A stretch of DNA of 61,601 nt from Oscillospiraceae bacterium (GTDB taxonomy: Bacteria; Bacillota_A; Clostridia; Oscillospirales; CAG-272): positions 1-61,601 of the forward strand of contig SVRU01000002.1 in the NCBI GenBank assembly GCA_015064665.1. Direction: 5' to 3'. The notes under the pieces were generated by a model that did not search any database, was not told where the DNA came from, and saw only the letters and a list, made by a program, of their open reading frames with translations. Of this stretch, positions 8,981 to 15,134 are shown piece after piece (position 1 is the first letter of the stretch; every line of letters begins with the position of its first letter). The position numbers were made by a program, and so were the translations under genes.

Positions 8981-9730
8981 ATGGATATGACACAAATGCT
9001 CGGAATAATATCCGGTGTGTTTTTTGCGGCTTTGTTCCTTATGTGCTATTTCAGAGATAAGCTCGGACACACGTTAATAAATACTCTTTTCGTGGCGATA
9101 GATGCAGTTTTGCTGTTTTGTTGGACCTATGCGGGATACGAGGTCGGTTGGCTTGACGGCGGTTATATGACGCTTGCCAATATCAGCCCGTATATTTGCA
9201 CGGTGATCGCATTCTGTCCCTTTCTTAGCGAAAAGGTTCGCTCGTTTGCCTATTCCGCAATAGCTTTTCTGGGATTTGGAATGTTCCTTGCAATGTTTAT
9301 AAGTCCCGAGCATGAATATATTTTTAATTTCAGACACGAGGTTAATTTTGTCTACGTAACCGAGGCGGCGTGTCACCTTGTTATGTCGCTTTACGGATTT
9401 TATCTTATTCTTTCGAATCGCGTAAAGCTCACTCTTCGGAATTTTGCAAAGTCGGTTATTTTTATGTATTCAACCGTGCTTTTCGCAGTTTTTCTTAATT
9501 GGGTCTTTCACAAAAGTCATTTCGGAATGGGTGTGTACGGAAATTATTCGATATACTTTCTTGATATATTCAATAGCTTTGGCGCAACGCTCGCGGCGTA
9601 TCTCTTCGGCATTCTTGCGGTGCTTTGCCTTGGATTCGCAGTCGGAATGGGGCTTGACAGAATTTCCGCTCATTCCGCGCATGAGTGTACGGTGAGTGAG
9701 GAAACGGCGATAGAAGAAAAAAACAAATAA
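8981..9730 (+). CDS. Multi-pass membrane protein, possibly YwaF/TMEM164-like
   Basis: 249 residues with about seven hydrophobic segments. The charged centre FNFRHEVNFVYVTEA followed by CHLVMSLYGFY faintly recalls the YwaF (TIGR02206)/TMEM164 family, but the match is from memory of the family pattern and weak. The tail is acidic and probably cytoplasmic. The ribosome binding site AAAGGAG lies just upstream of ATG 8981. It starts 24 bases after the LRR gene and could share its transcript. Transcription probably ends at the repeat-borne hairpin at 9755-9796. Confidence 0.6.
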   Translation: MDMTQMLGIISGVFFAALFLMCYFRDKLGHTLINTLFVAIDAVLLFCWTYAGYEVGWLDGGYMTLANISPYICTVIAFCPFLSEKVRSFAYSAIAFLGFGMFLAMFISPEHEYIFNFRHEVNFVYVTEAACHLVMSLYGFYLILSNRVKLTLRNFAKSVIFMYSTVLFAVFLNWVFHKSHFGMGVYGNYSIYFLDIFNSFGATLAAYLFGILAVLCLGFAVGMGLDRISAHSAHECTVSEETAIEEKNK

Positions 9731-9753
9731 AAAACATATATGAGTATAATTTC

Positions 9754-9843
9754 AGAGCGAAGATACCTGTTTTTAGAAGTATCTCCGCTCTTTTTTATCT
9801 GGATTATTCACTCTTTCCTGCTTTTTGCTTGGTGTATTCAGTT
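9754..9843. repeat. 90-bp direct repeat, copy A
   Basis: Almost identical to 10676-10766: one extra T and two substitutions in about 90 bases. It contains a terminator hairpin, GAGCG-x-AGATAC (9755-9766) pairing with GTATCT-x-CGCTC (ending 9790), followed by T6. Its right end overlaps the last codons of the XRE gene. Copies A and B bound an 832-bp segment containing the XRE/AbrB pair. Confidence 0.92.
9755..9796 (+). terminator. Terminator within direct repeat A
   Basis: A 12-bp stem with one mismatch, 12-base loop and T6. It ends the forward transcript of the membrane-protein gene. Confidence 0.8.
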
Positions 9844-10087
9844 AATTGATTTTGCCGTAAAGCTCTTTAGGATCAACGCCGAGAACGTCTGCAATTGCAA
9901 AAAGCTCAATATCGGTAACCGTGCGGGAGTAATCTTCAATTCGGGAGATAGAGCCTCGGCAAACATAGACCCCAAGCAATTCAAGCTTGTTAGACAGATC
10001 TTGCTGACTTAGCTTCAGTTTCGTGCGTAATTTTTTCAGGTTTCCACCTATAAGATTTTTATTCTCACCGTCTATTATTCTTGCCAT
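9842..10087 (-). CDS. XRE-family helix-turn-helix regulator
   Basis: 81 residues. A Cro/C1-type HTH fills the protein: LKKLRTKLKLSQQDLSNKLE, then ISRIEDYSRTVTD and LFAIADVLGV. It is essentially only a DNA-binding domain, as in many small autoregulators. GGAG lies 8 bases 5' of the ATG on the reverse strand. It is transcribed divergently from an AbrB-like gene, and the shared 117-bp gap holds two matching 17-bp palindromes, the likely operators. The tail overlaps direct repeat A, so its 3' end may have been formed when that repeat was duplicated. Confidence 0.88.
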   Translation of the reverse strand: MARIIDGENKNLIGGNLKKLRTKLKLSQQDLSNKLELLGVYVCRGSISRIEDYSRTVTDIELFAIADVLGVDPKELYGKIN

Positions 10088-10110
10088 AACATAATCTCCG
10101 TCATCACATT

Positions 10111-10127
10111 TGTCTTGACATAAGACA
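10111..10127. promoter_or_regulatory. Operator palindrome 1
   Basis: TGTCTT-GACAT-AAGACA, a 17-bp interrupted palindrome. It covers the -35 box of the forward promoter at 10115-10143, so binding would block the AbrB-like gene. It matches the second site at 10160-10176. Confidence 0.75.
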
Positions 10128-10143
10128 CTTTTTATGATATACT
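10115..10143 (+). promoter_or_regulatory. Sigma-A promoter of the AbrB-like gene
   Basis: TTGACA (10115-10120), 17-base spacer, TATACT (10138-10143). Near-consensus; its -35 box lies inside operator 1. Confidence 0.85.
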
Positions 10144-10159
10144 AAATCAAAAATTATGT

Positions 10160-10176
10160 TGTCCTGTCATAAGACA
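10160..10176. promoter_or_regulatory. Operator palindrome 2
   Basis: TGTCCT-GTCAT-AAGACA, matching operator 1 at nearly every position. Centres are 49 bases apart. It lies just downstream of the predicted forward start of transcription. Confidence 0.75.
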
Positions 10177-10204
10177 AACGCAAAAATAAACGGGGATAAT
10201 TAAA

Positions 10205-10378
10205 GTGGAGAATTTTGGCATCAAAAAAGAAATAGATAAACTGGGAAGAATATGTATTCGCAAAGAGATGAGAAGACTTTTTAACCTTGAAAATGAAGTA
10301 GAGCTTCAAGTTACAAGCGAGGGAATATTGCTTAAAAATCCTGAGTATATTCTTGTAAAGAAAAATAAAAATGAATAA
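10205..10378 (+). CDS. Small AbrB/SpoVT-like transition-state regulator
   Basis: 57 residues from GTG 10205, with GGGGA 8 bases upstream. The sequence GIKKEIDKLGRICIRKEMRR, then V-E-L-Q-V-x-x-E-G-I-L-L-K-N-P, fits the swapped-hairpin AbrB fold (typical text: (V/I)D-x-LGRI-x-(I/L)PKE-x-R). These proteins are dimeric DNA-binding regulators; a MazE-type antitoxin would share the fold, but no toxin gene follows. It is driven by a strong promoter overlapped by an XRE-type operator. The likely arrangement is a two-regulator switch with the divergent XRE gene. Confidence 0.85.
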   Translation: MENFGIKKEIDKLGRICIRKEMRRLFNLENEVELQVTSEGILLKNPEYILVKKNKNE

Positions 10379-10384
10379 AATATT

Positions 10385-10545
10385 ATAAATATGCGGAGCG
10401 GTGGCTTGCTGCCGATAAAAGTGCAAGTAAGAATCAGCGCAAAATGTTTTTGTGCCGAAGGCGGTGAGGGATTGTTTTCTATCTTTTTACAACCCCTCTG
10501 CCGCGCCACCTCCCCTTACACAGATGGAGGCTTTTGTGTAATCCA
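10385..10545. repeat. MITE/REP-like intergenic element with inverted ends
   Basis: Fills most of the 391-base gene-free stretch 10379-10769. GCCGAAGGCGGTGAGGGATTG (10455-10475 region) and, further right in inverse orientation, CAACCCCTCTGCCGCGCCACC, then CTTACACAGATGGAGGC, form imperfect inverted arms. The reverse complement of the right arm resembles the element at 14080-14130, so this is a family dispersed in this genome. I see no gene here; 10546-10675 holds nothing I recognise. Confidence 0.6.
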
Positions 10546-10675
10546 GCTTTTGCGGGCTTTACGTAAAGTTGCATGGCTGGCAGGCCAACCTAAAATGCAG
10601 CACGTGTGTCGCCGTTATTATTAGGGTTTACCCGAAAATAAAATAGGGGCTTCTTTTAGGCTTATCAAATGAAAA

Positions 10676-10766
10676 AGAGCGAAGATACCTGTTTTTTAGA
10701 AGTATCTCCGCTCTTTTTTATCTGGATTATTCACTCTTTCCTGCTTTTTGCTCGGTGTGTTCAGTT
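10676..10766. repeat. 91-bp direct repeat, copy B
   Basis: Second copy of the repeat at 9754-9843. The same hairpin occupies 10677-10713, followed by T6 (10714-10719) and, on the reverse strand, TTTTT, so it can terminate both ways and serves the reverse-strand hydrolase gene that ends at 10770. Confidence 0.92.
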
Positions 10767-10769
10767 GGT

Positions 10770-11711
10770 TTATTTAAAGCATTGACACTCCTCTTCAAAT
10801 TCCGAAAGAGCCGCATAATAGCAGTCTGGGTCTTTCGGAAAGGCGAGGCCGTGTCCCGCACCTTTCACAATGACGAGCCTTTTATGCTCTGATGACGAAG
10901 CCTCGTAAAGTCTTTCGCTCATATAGCAGGGAACGAATGAATCCTCATCTCCGTGTACGAAAAATATCGGAAGCGACGAGCTTTTAACTCCTTGAATTGC
11001 CGATGCTTCTTCAAGATTAAATCTGCCGAAAATTTTCGCTCCCAGCTTAATTATAGGATAAAAAATACACGGAGGCAGGTGTAGATCGCGAAGCACTTTG
11101 GTTATGATTTCCTTAGGCGAGGTGTATCCGCAATCGGCAAGCGCGCATACTACGTTTTCGGGAAGAGGCTCGTTAAGAGCCATCATTACGGTCGCCGCGC
11201 CCATTGATATGCCGGTTATCATGATTTTCGTGTCCTTGCCGAATCTGTCTATGGCAAAATTAACCCAATCGATACAGTCAAATCTCTCCTTAATTCCGAA
11301 GGTTATTATATGTCCGTCGCTTATGCCCGAGGCTCTGTGGTCAACGATAAGCGCGTTCCTTTTCAGGTGAAAGCATCTGTGAACGCCGCCGCACAGATCG
11401 CGCTCGGAATATCCGCGGTATCCGTGAAAAAGAATTTCTATCGGTGCGCCCTTCTCGTATTCGTAGTACATACCGCGAAGAGTAAGTCCGTCACGCGAGG
11501 TTATCGACATCATCTCGCGGGGCATATTTCGGATATCCTTAGTCCATCTTATGATATCTTCACTGAATTCTTCGTAAATTTTTCCTTTCGGTATGCCGTA
11601 TTCATCAGGACCGAGCTTCTTTCTCGTCGGAGAATAAAAAACAAGAAGAAAGCAGACCGCAACCGTCAAAAATGCCAAAAGCAGAATAGCGGCTATTATG
11701 TAAAAAACCAT
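10770..11711 (-). CDS. Membrane-anchored alpha/beta hydrolase
   Basis: 313 residues. One N-terminal transmembrane helix (about 3-26), then an alpha/beta-hydrolase fold. The oxyanion region is HGYRG (96-100), nucleophile S169 in GISMGA, acid D257 in HGDEDSFVP (or D255), and base H287 in GAGHG. The family includes esterases, acylaminopeptidases and lipases; the substrate is not evident. The gene lies 26 bases downstream of a reverse-strand TetR gene, which is probably its co-transcribed regulator. The 3' end is immediately followed by direct repeat B. Confidence 0.88.
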   Translation of the reverse strand: MVFYIIAAILLLAFLTVAVCFLLVFYSPTRKKLGPDEYGIPKGKIYEEFSEDIIRWTKDIRNMPREMMSITSRDGLTLRGMYYEYEKGAPIEILFHGYRGYSERDLCGGVHRCFHLKRNALIVDHRASGISDGHIITFGIKERFDCIDWVNFAIDRFGKDTKIMITGISMGAATVMMALNEPLPENVVCALADCGYTSPKEIITKVLRDLHLPPCIFYPIIKLGAKIFGRFNLEEASAIQGVKSSSLPIFFVHGDEDSFVPCYMSERLYEASSSEHKRLVIVKGAGHGLAFPKDPDCYYAALSEFEEECQCFK

Positions 11712-11737
11712 ACTCCCTCCTTATTTTAAAATAAATT

Positions 11738-12310
11738 TTATGCGGTTATTGATTCTATAACTCCGCTGACCTCTTTTATCAGAGTGTTGACCGACATTTT
11801 TTTGCCGCTTTTAAACCAGAAGATGATAGCGTTTGCAACGGCACCCGTCATCATCGAAGCCGTAATTTCAACCGAGGAGGAAAGTACCATTCCGTCCGCA
11901 ACGCTTTTACTAAGTCTTTCACAGGTGTCCTCGTAATTTTTTTCCTTAATAACCTCAAGAAGAGAAAAGAAAACCTCGCTCTCAAGTGCGTTTTTGACCA
12001 TCTTCTCATTTTCGGCAAGGAAGTTAACGATAGCGCCTATGTATTCCACGTAATACGCCGAGGTGGCGTCGGGTTTTATCTCTTTTGTGATTCTTGTGTC
12101 AAAAGAATCGCGAAGTGAGCCTACGAAATATTTCAAAAAGGCGTATTTATCCTCAAAGTGCTTGTAAAAGGTAGCACGCTTTACTCCTGCAGCCTCACAT
12201 ATCTCCTGCACCGAGATTTTTTCAAAGCTCCTTTCGCAAAGCAATGATTTAAAGGTTTCAAGAAGCTTTGATTTTGTTCTTACGACTCTTGCGTCTTCTT
12301 TTGAATTCAT
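11738..12310 (-). CDS. TetR/AcrR family transcriptional regulator
   Basis: 190 residues. The N-terminal TetR HTH spans about residues 14-60 (FEKISVQEICEAAGVKRATF, then YKHFEDKYAFL). The C-terminal helical domain resembles the TetR_C_7-type (DhaS-like) ligand domain. A consensus reverse promoter lies at 12350-12378, and TTAC-n7-GTAA in its spacer could be an autoregulatory site. It is upstream of, and likely co-transcribed with, the alpha/beta hydrolase, the most probable target together with itself. Confidence 0.9.
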   Translation of the reverse strand: MNSKEDARVVRTKSKLLETFKSLLCERSFEKISVQEICEAAGVKRATFYKHFEDKYAFLKYFVGSLRDSFDTRITKEIKPDATSAYYVEYIGAIVNFLAENEKMVKNALESEVFFSLLEVIKEKNYEDTCERLSKSVADGMVLSSSVEITASMMTGAVANAIIFWFKSGKKMSVNTLIKEVSGVIESITA

Positions 12311-12349
12311 TTTAACTGAGTTCCCCCCGATGACAAAAACAATAAAACA

Positions 12350-12378
12350 ATTATATTACTTTGTTGGTAAAAAGTCAA
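12350..12378 (-). promoter_or_regulatory. Sigma-A promoter of the tetR-hydrolase operon
   Basis: On the reverse strand: TTGACT (12378-12373), 17-base spacer, TATAAT (12355-12350). The spacer holds TTAC-n7-GTAA, a possible operator. Confidence 0.82.
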
Positions 12379-12433
12379 GCGATATTTTATGAAAAATGCT
12401 TTTGCTGCGATGATAAAAATTTAACAATAAATA

Positions 12434-12462
12434 TTGACTAATTCTAATATTTGTGGTAACAT
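12434..12462 (+). promoter_or_regulatory. Sigma-A promoter of pgk
   Basis: TTGACT (12434-12439), 17-base spacer, TAACAT (12457-12462). Start of translation is 36 bases downstream. An in-frame upstream codon at 12453 lies inside this promoter and is not the start. Confidence 0.75.
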
Positions 12463-12497
12463 ATAAAGGTAAAATAATTATTTCAAAGGAGAACAAA

Positions 12498-13814
12498 ATG
12501 GCAACCTACAACAAGAAGAATATCGAAGACGTTGAAGTAGCCGGCAAAACAGTGCTTGTTCGCTGCGACTTTAACGTTCCCATGAAGGACGGTGTTATCA
12601 CCTCTGACAAGAGAATCGTAGAGGCTCTTCCTACCGTTAAGTATCTTATGGATAAGGGTGCAAAGGTAATTCTTTGCTCTCACATGGGCAAGCCCCATAA
12701 CATCTTTACCGAGGGATTCGGTCTTACAAAGAAGGAGAAGAAGGCTGTTGAGGCTCTTCCCGAAGCTGAAAGAGATGCAGCAAAGGCTGAGTATCTTGCA
12801 AAGGCTCTTAAGTCCGACAAGAAAAAGCTTACCCTCAAACCCGTATGTGATAGAATCAACGAGCTTCTCGGCGTTGAAAAGGTTACTTTCGCCGAGGACA
12901 TTATCGGCGAGGATGCAAAGGCTAAGGTTGCCGCTTTGAAGGCAGGCGAGGCAGTTTTGCTTGAGAACACAAGATTTGATGCGCGCGAAGAAAAGAACGG
13001 CGCTGATTTTGCAAAGGAGCTTGCTTCTTACGCAGATATATTTGTTAACGATGCATTCGGTGCGGCTCACAGAGCTCACGCATCTACCGCAGGCGTTGCA
13101 GATTACATTCCCGCAGTTTGCGGCTACCTCATTCAGAAGGAAATTTCGGTAATGGGCAAGGCTCTCTCCAACCCCGAGCGTCCCTTCGTTGCAATTCTTG
13201 GCGGCGCAAAGGTTGCAGATAAGCTTAACGTTATCGACAATCTTCTCACAAAGGTTGATACTCTTATCATCGGCGGCGGTATGGCTTACACCTTCGCGGC
13301 TGCAAAGGGCTATTGCGTAGGTAACTCTCTTCTTGACGAAACCAAGCTCGACTACTGCCGTGAGATGATGGCAAAGGCAGAGAAGAACGGCGTAAACCTT
13401 CTTCTTCCCATCGATACCGCAATTGCGAAGGATTTCCCGAATCCCATCGATGCTGAAATCGCAGTTGACTACGTTGATACCGACAAGATTCCCGCAGATA
13501 TGCAGGGCCTTGACATCGGTCCTAAGACTGCAAAGCTTTTCGCAGATGCAGTTCTCGCAGCTAAGACTGTTGTTTGGAACGGACCTATGGGCGTATTCGA
13601 GAACCCCACTCTCGCAAAGGGAACTATCGCAGTAGCAGAGGCTCTTGCAAACAGCTCGGCTATCACAATAGTTGGCGGCGGTGACTCCGCAGCGGCTTGT
13701 GAGCAGCTCGGCTTTGCTCCCAAGATTACTCATATTTCCACAGGCGGCGGTGCATCTCTTGAATTCCTTGAGGGTAAGGACCTTCCCGGAGTATCCTGCC
13801 TTCTCGATAAATAA
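12498..13814 (+). CDS. pgk: Phosphoglycerate kinase
   Basis: 438 residues. Signature VRCDFNVP near the N-terminus, then [24 protein letters not shown] and the nucleotide loop GGGDSAAA. It transfers the acyl phosphate of 1,3-bisphosphoglycerate to ADP in glycolysis. The usual length is about 395; the excess is an insertion of about 40 Lys/Glu/Ala-rich residues between SHMGKP and LTLKPV in the N-terminal domain. ATG 12498 has AAAGGAG in position. tpiA follows after 377 bases of repeats. No GAPDH gene is visible in the window. Confidence 0.97.
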   Translation: MATYNKKNIEDVEVAGKTVLVRCDFNVPMKDGVITSDKRIVEALPTVKYLMDKGAKVILCSHMGKPHNIFTEGFGLTKKEKKAVEALPEAERDAAKAEYLAKALKSDKKKLTLKPVCDRINELLGVEKVTFAEDIIGEDAKAKVAALKAGEAVLLENTRFDAREEKNGADFAKELASYADIFVNDAFGAAHRAHASTAGVADYIPAVCGYLIQKEISVMGKALSNPERPFVAILGGAKVADKLNVIDNLLTKVDTLIIGGGMAYTFAAAKGYCVGNSLLDETKLDYCREMMAKAEKNGVNLLLPIDTAIAKDFPNPIDAEIAVDYVDTDKIPADMQGLDIGPKTAKLFADAVLAAKTVVWNGPMGVFENPTLAKGTIAVAEALANSSAITIVGGGDSAAACEQLGFAPKITHISTGGGASLEFLEGKDLPGVSCLLDK

Positions 13815-13818
13815 TTTT

Positions 13819-13886
13819 GGTGCTTTTCTCCGTTTTTTTGCACTGCTCGGCGTAGGTTTCTACGCCTTCGGCAAAAAGAACGAAAA
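13819..13886. repeat. 68-bp direct repeat, copy 1 (pgk-tpiA gap)
   Basis: GGTGCTTTTCTCCGTTTTTT and what follows recurs at 13968-14035 with few changes. It contains the perfect hairpin GGCGTAG-GTTT-CTACGCC (13849-13866). There is no T-run on the forward side of the hairpin, so I do not call it a pgk terminator. Confidence 0.88.
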
Positions 13887-13904
13887 AAATCCCTCAAAAT
13901 TCTT

Positions 13905-13969
13905 AAATCGAGAATTTCAAATCGAGATTTCCAAATTGAGATTTTTAAATCTAGATTCTTAAATTAAGG
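13905..13969. repeat. 14-bp tandem repeat array
   Basis: Four full units and one partial: AAATCGAGAATTTC (13905), AAATCGAGATTTCC (13919), AAATTGAGATTTTT (13933), AAATCTAGATTCTT (13947), AAATTAAGG (13961). It sits exactly between the two 68-bp direct repeats. Confidence 0.85.
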
Positions 13970-14035
13970 TGCTTTTCTCCGTTTTTTTGCAAGGCTCGGC
14001 ATAGGTTTCTACGCCTTCGGCAAAAAGAACGAAAA
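13968..14035. repeat. 68-bp direct repeat, copy 2 (pgk-tpiA gap)
   Basis: Second copy of 13819-13886; offset 149 bases. Its hairpin has one changed base (GGCATAG). Confidence 0.88.
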
Positions 14036-14079
14036 GCCTGCATCGAAAATTAAGTCAGCAAAATCTCCTTTAATATAAG

Positions 14080-14130
14080 GCCCCTTTGTGTAAAGGGGGC
14101 TTCCGACGGAGTCGGGTGGGGGATTGTAAA
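14080..14130. repeat. REP-like intergenic element
   Basis: Hairpin GCCCCTTT-GTGTA-AAGGGGGC (14080-14100), then CCGACGGAGTCGGGTGGGGG. The reverse complement of part of 10480-10530 resembles it, indicating a dispersed family. Confidence 0.65.
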
Positions 14131-14145
14131 TTAAACACAAAATCA

Positions 14146-14167
14146 GGGGTGCCACAAAGTGACACCC
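14146..14167 (+). promoter_or_regulatory. Leader hairpin before tpiA
   Basis: GGGGTG-C-CAC-AAA-GTG-A-CACCCC, a stable stem ending 24 bases before the tpiA start. There is no T-run after it; it may stabilise the tpiA message or end pgk transcripts inefficiently. Confidence 0.5.
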
Positions 14168-14191
14168 CCGAAAAAATGAAAAGGAAAAAAT

Positions 14192-14947
14192 ATGAGAAGA
14201 ACAGTAATTGCGGGCAACTGGAAGATGAATATGACTCCCTCGGAAACGAAGGCTTTCATCACCGAGCTTGCTCCCATGGTTAAGGGACTTGACAAGTGCG
14301 ATATCGTGCTTTGCGTTCCTGCAATAGATATTCCCACAGCTGTTGAGGCGGCAAAGGGAACTAATATAAAGATTGGCGCAGAAAACGTACATTTCAAGGA
14401 GTCAGGCGCGTATACCGGTGAGCTTTCCGCGAAAATGCTCGTTGAAGCAGGTGTTGAGTACGTCGTTATCGGCCATTCCGAGCGCCGTCAGTACTTCGGC
14501 GAAACCGACAAGACGGTAAACCTTCGCACCAAGGCGGCTCTTGCCGCGGGTCTTAAGGCTATCGTTTGCGTTGGCGAAAGCCTTGAGGAAAGAGAGCTCG
14601 GTTATACCGAAACTCTCCTTAAATATCAGACGAAAATGGCGCTGACAGGCGTTACCGCCGAGCAGCTTAAGAACGTTATTATAGCTTACGAGCCCGTATG
14701 GGCTATCGGCACGGGCGTTACCGCAACCGCTGAGCAGGCTGACGAGGGTAACGGCTTCGTTCGCGCGGCAATTGCCGAGGCATACGGCGCTGAAGCTGCA
14801 GAGGCTGTAACCGTTCAGTACGGCGGCTCAATGAACGACGGCAATGCCGCAGAGCTTCTTTCCAAGGTCAACGTTGACGGCGGTCTTATCGGCGGCGCAT
14901 CGCTCAAAACCGATAAGTTTACTGCTATCGTAAAAGCAGCGAATTAA
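14192..14947 (+). CDS. tpiA: Triosephosphate isomerase
   Basis: 251 residues, the normal length. GNWKMN (substrate-binding N9, K11), catalytic His in VIGHSERR, catalytic Glu in YEPVWAIGTG with the start of mobile loop 6, and the phosphate-binding YGGSMN and IGGASL blocks are all present. It interconverts dihydroxyacetone phosphate and glyceraldehyde 3-phosphate. AAGGA lies upstream of ATG 14192. It follows pgk but is separated from it by repeats, so shared transcription is uncertain. A terminator-like hairpin follows at 14989. Confidence 0.97.
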   Translation: MRRTVIAGNWKMNMTPSETKAFITELAPMVKGLDKCDIVLCVPAIDIPTAVEAAKGTNIKIGAENVHFKESGAYTGELSAKMLVEAGVEYVVIGHSERRQYFGETDKTVNLRTKAALAAGLKAIVCVGESLEERELGYTETLLKYQTKMALTGVTAEQLKNVIIAYEPVWAIGTGVTATAEQADEGNGFVRAAIAEAYGAEAAEAVTVQYGGSMNDGNAAELLSKVNVDGGLIGGASLKTDKFTAIVKAAN

Positions 14948-14988
14948 AAGACGGTCAATGAAGCTGAAAGCATAGTTGACTGATTATT

Positions 14989-15037
14989 GCCAACACGGGT
15001 TTTGGGCATATTTGCTTAAGATTTGTGTTGGCTTTTT
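14989..15037 (+). terminator. Probable terminator after tpiA
   Basis: GCCAACAC (14989-14996) pairs perfectly with GTGTTGGC (15025-15032), followed by T5. The 28-base loop is long, which lowers confidence. Confidence 0.6.
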
Positions 15038-15078
15038 AGCATAACTTTAAATATATAGTAGCATATATTATTTCATCG

Positions 15079-15107
15079 TTGACAATAGGGAAAAGTTGTG
15101 TTAAAAT
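15079..15107 (+). promoter_or_regulatory. Sigma-A promoter of the first DUF4838 gene
   Basis: TTGACA (15079-15084), 17-base spacer, TAAAAT (15102-15107), 28 bases before the start codon. Confidence 0.82.
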
Positions 15108-15134
15108 TAAGAAAACCTAAAAGGAGCATAAACA

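Noticed and set aside
10205..10378. MazE-type antitoxin of a toxin-antitoxin pair
   Set aside because: The fold is compatible, but no toxin-like reading frame lies next to it; the divergent partner is an XRE regulator.
12483..13733. 416-codon open frame on the reverse strand within pgk
   Set aside because: Shadow frame produced by the biased codon use of pgk; its protein is Cys-rich and matches nothing plausible.
13905..13969. CRISPR-like array
   Set aside because: Units are 14 bases with no spacers and no cas genes; it is a simple tandem repeat.
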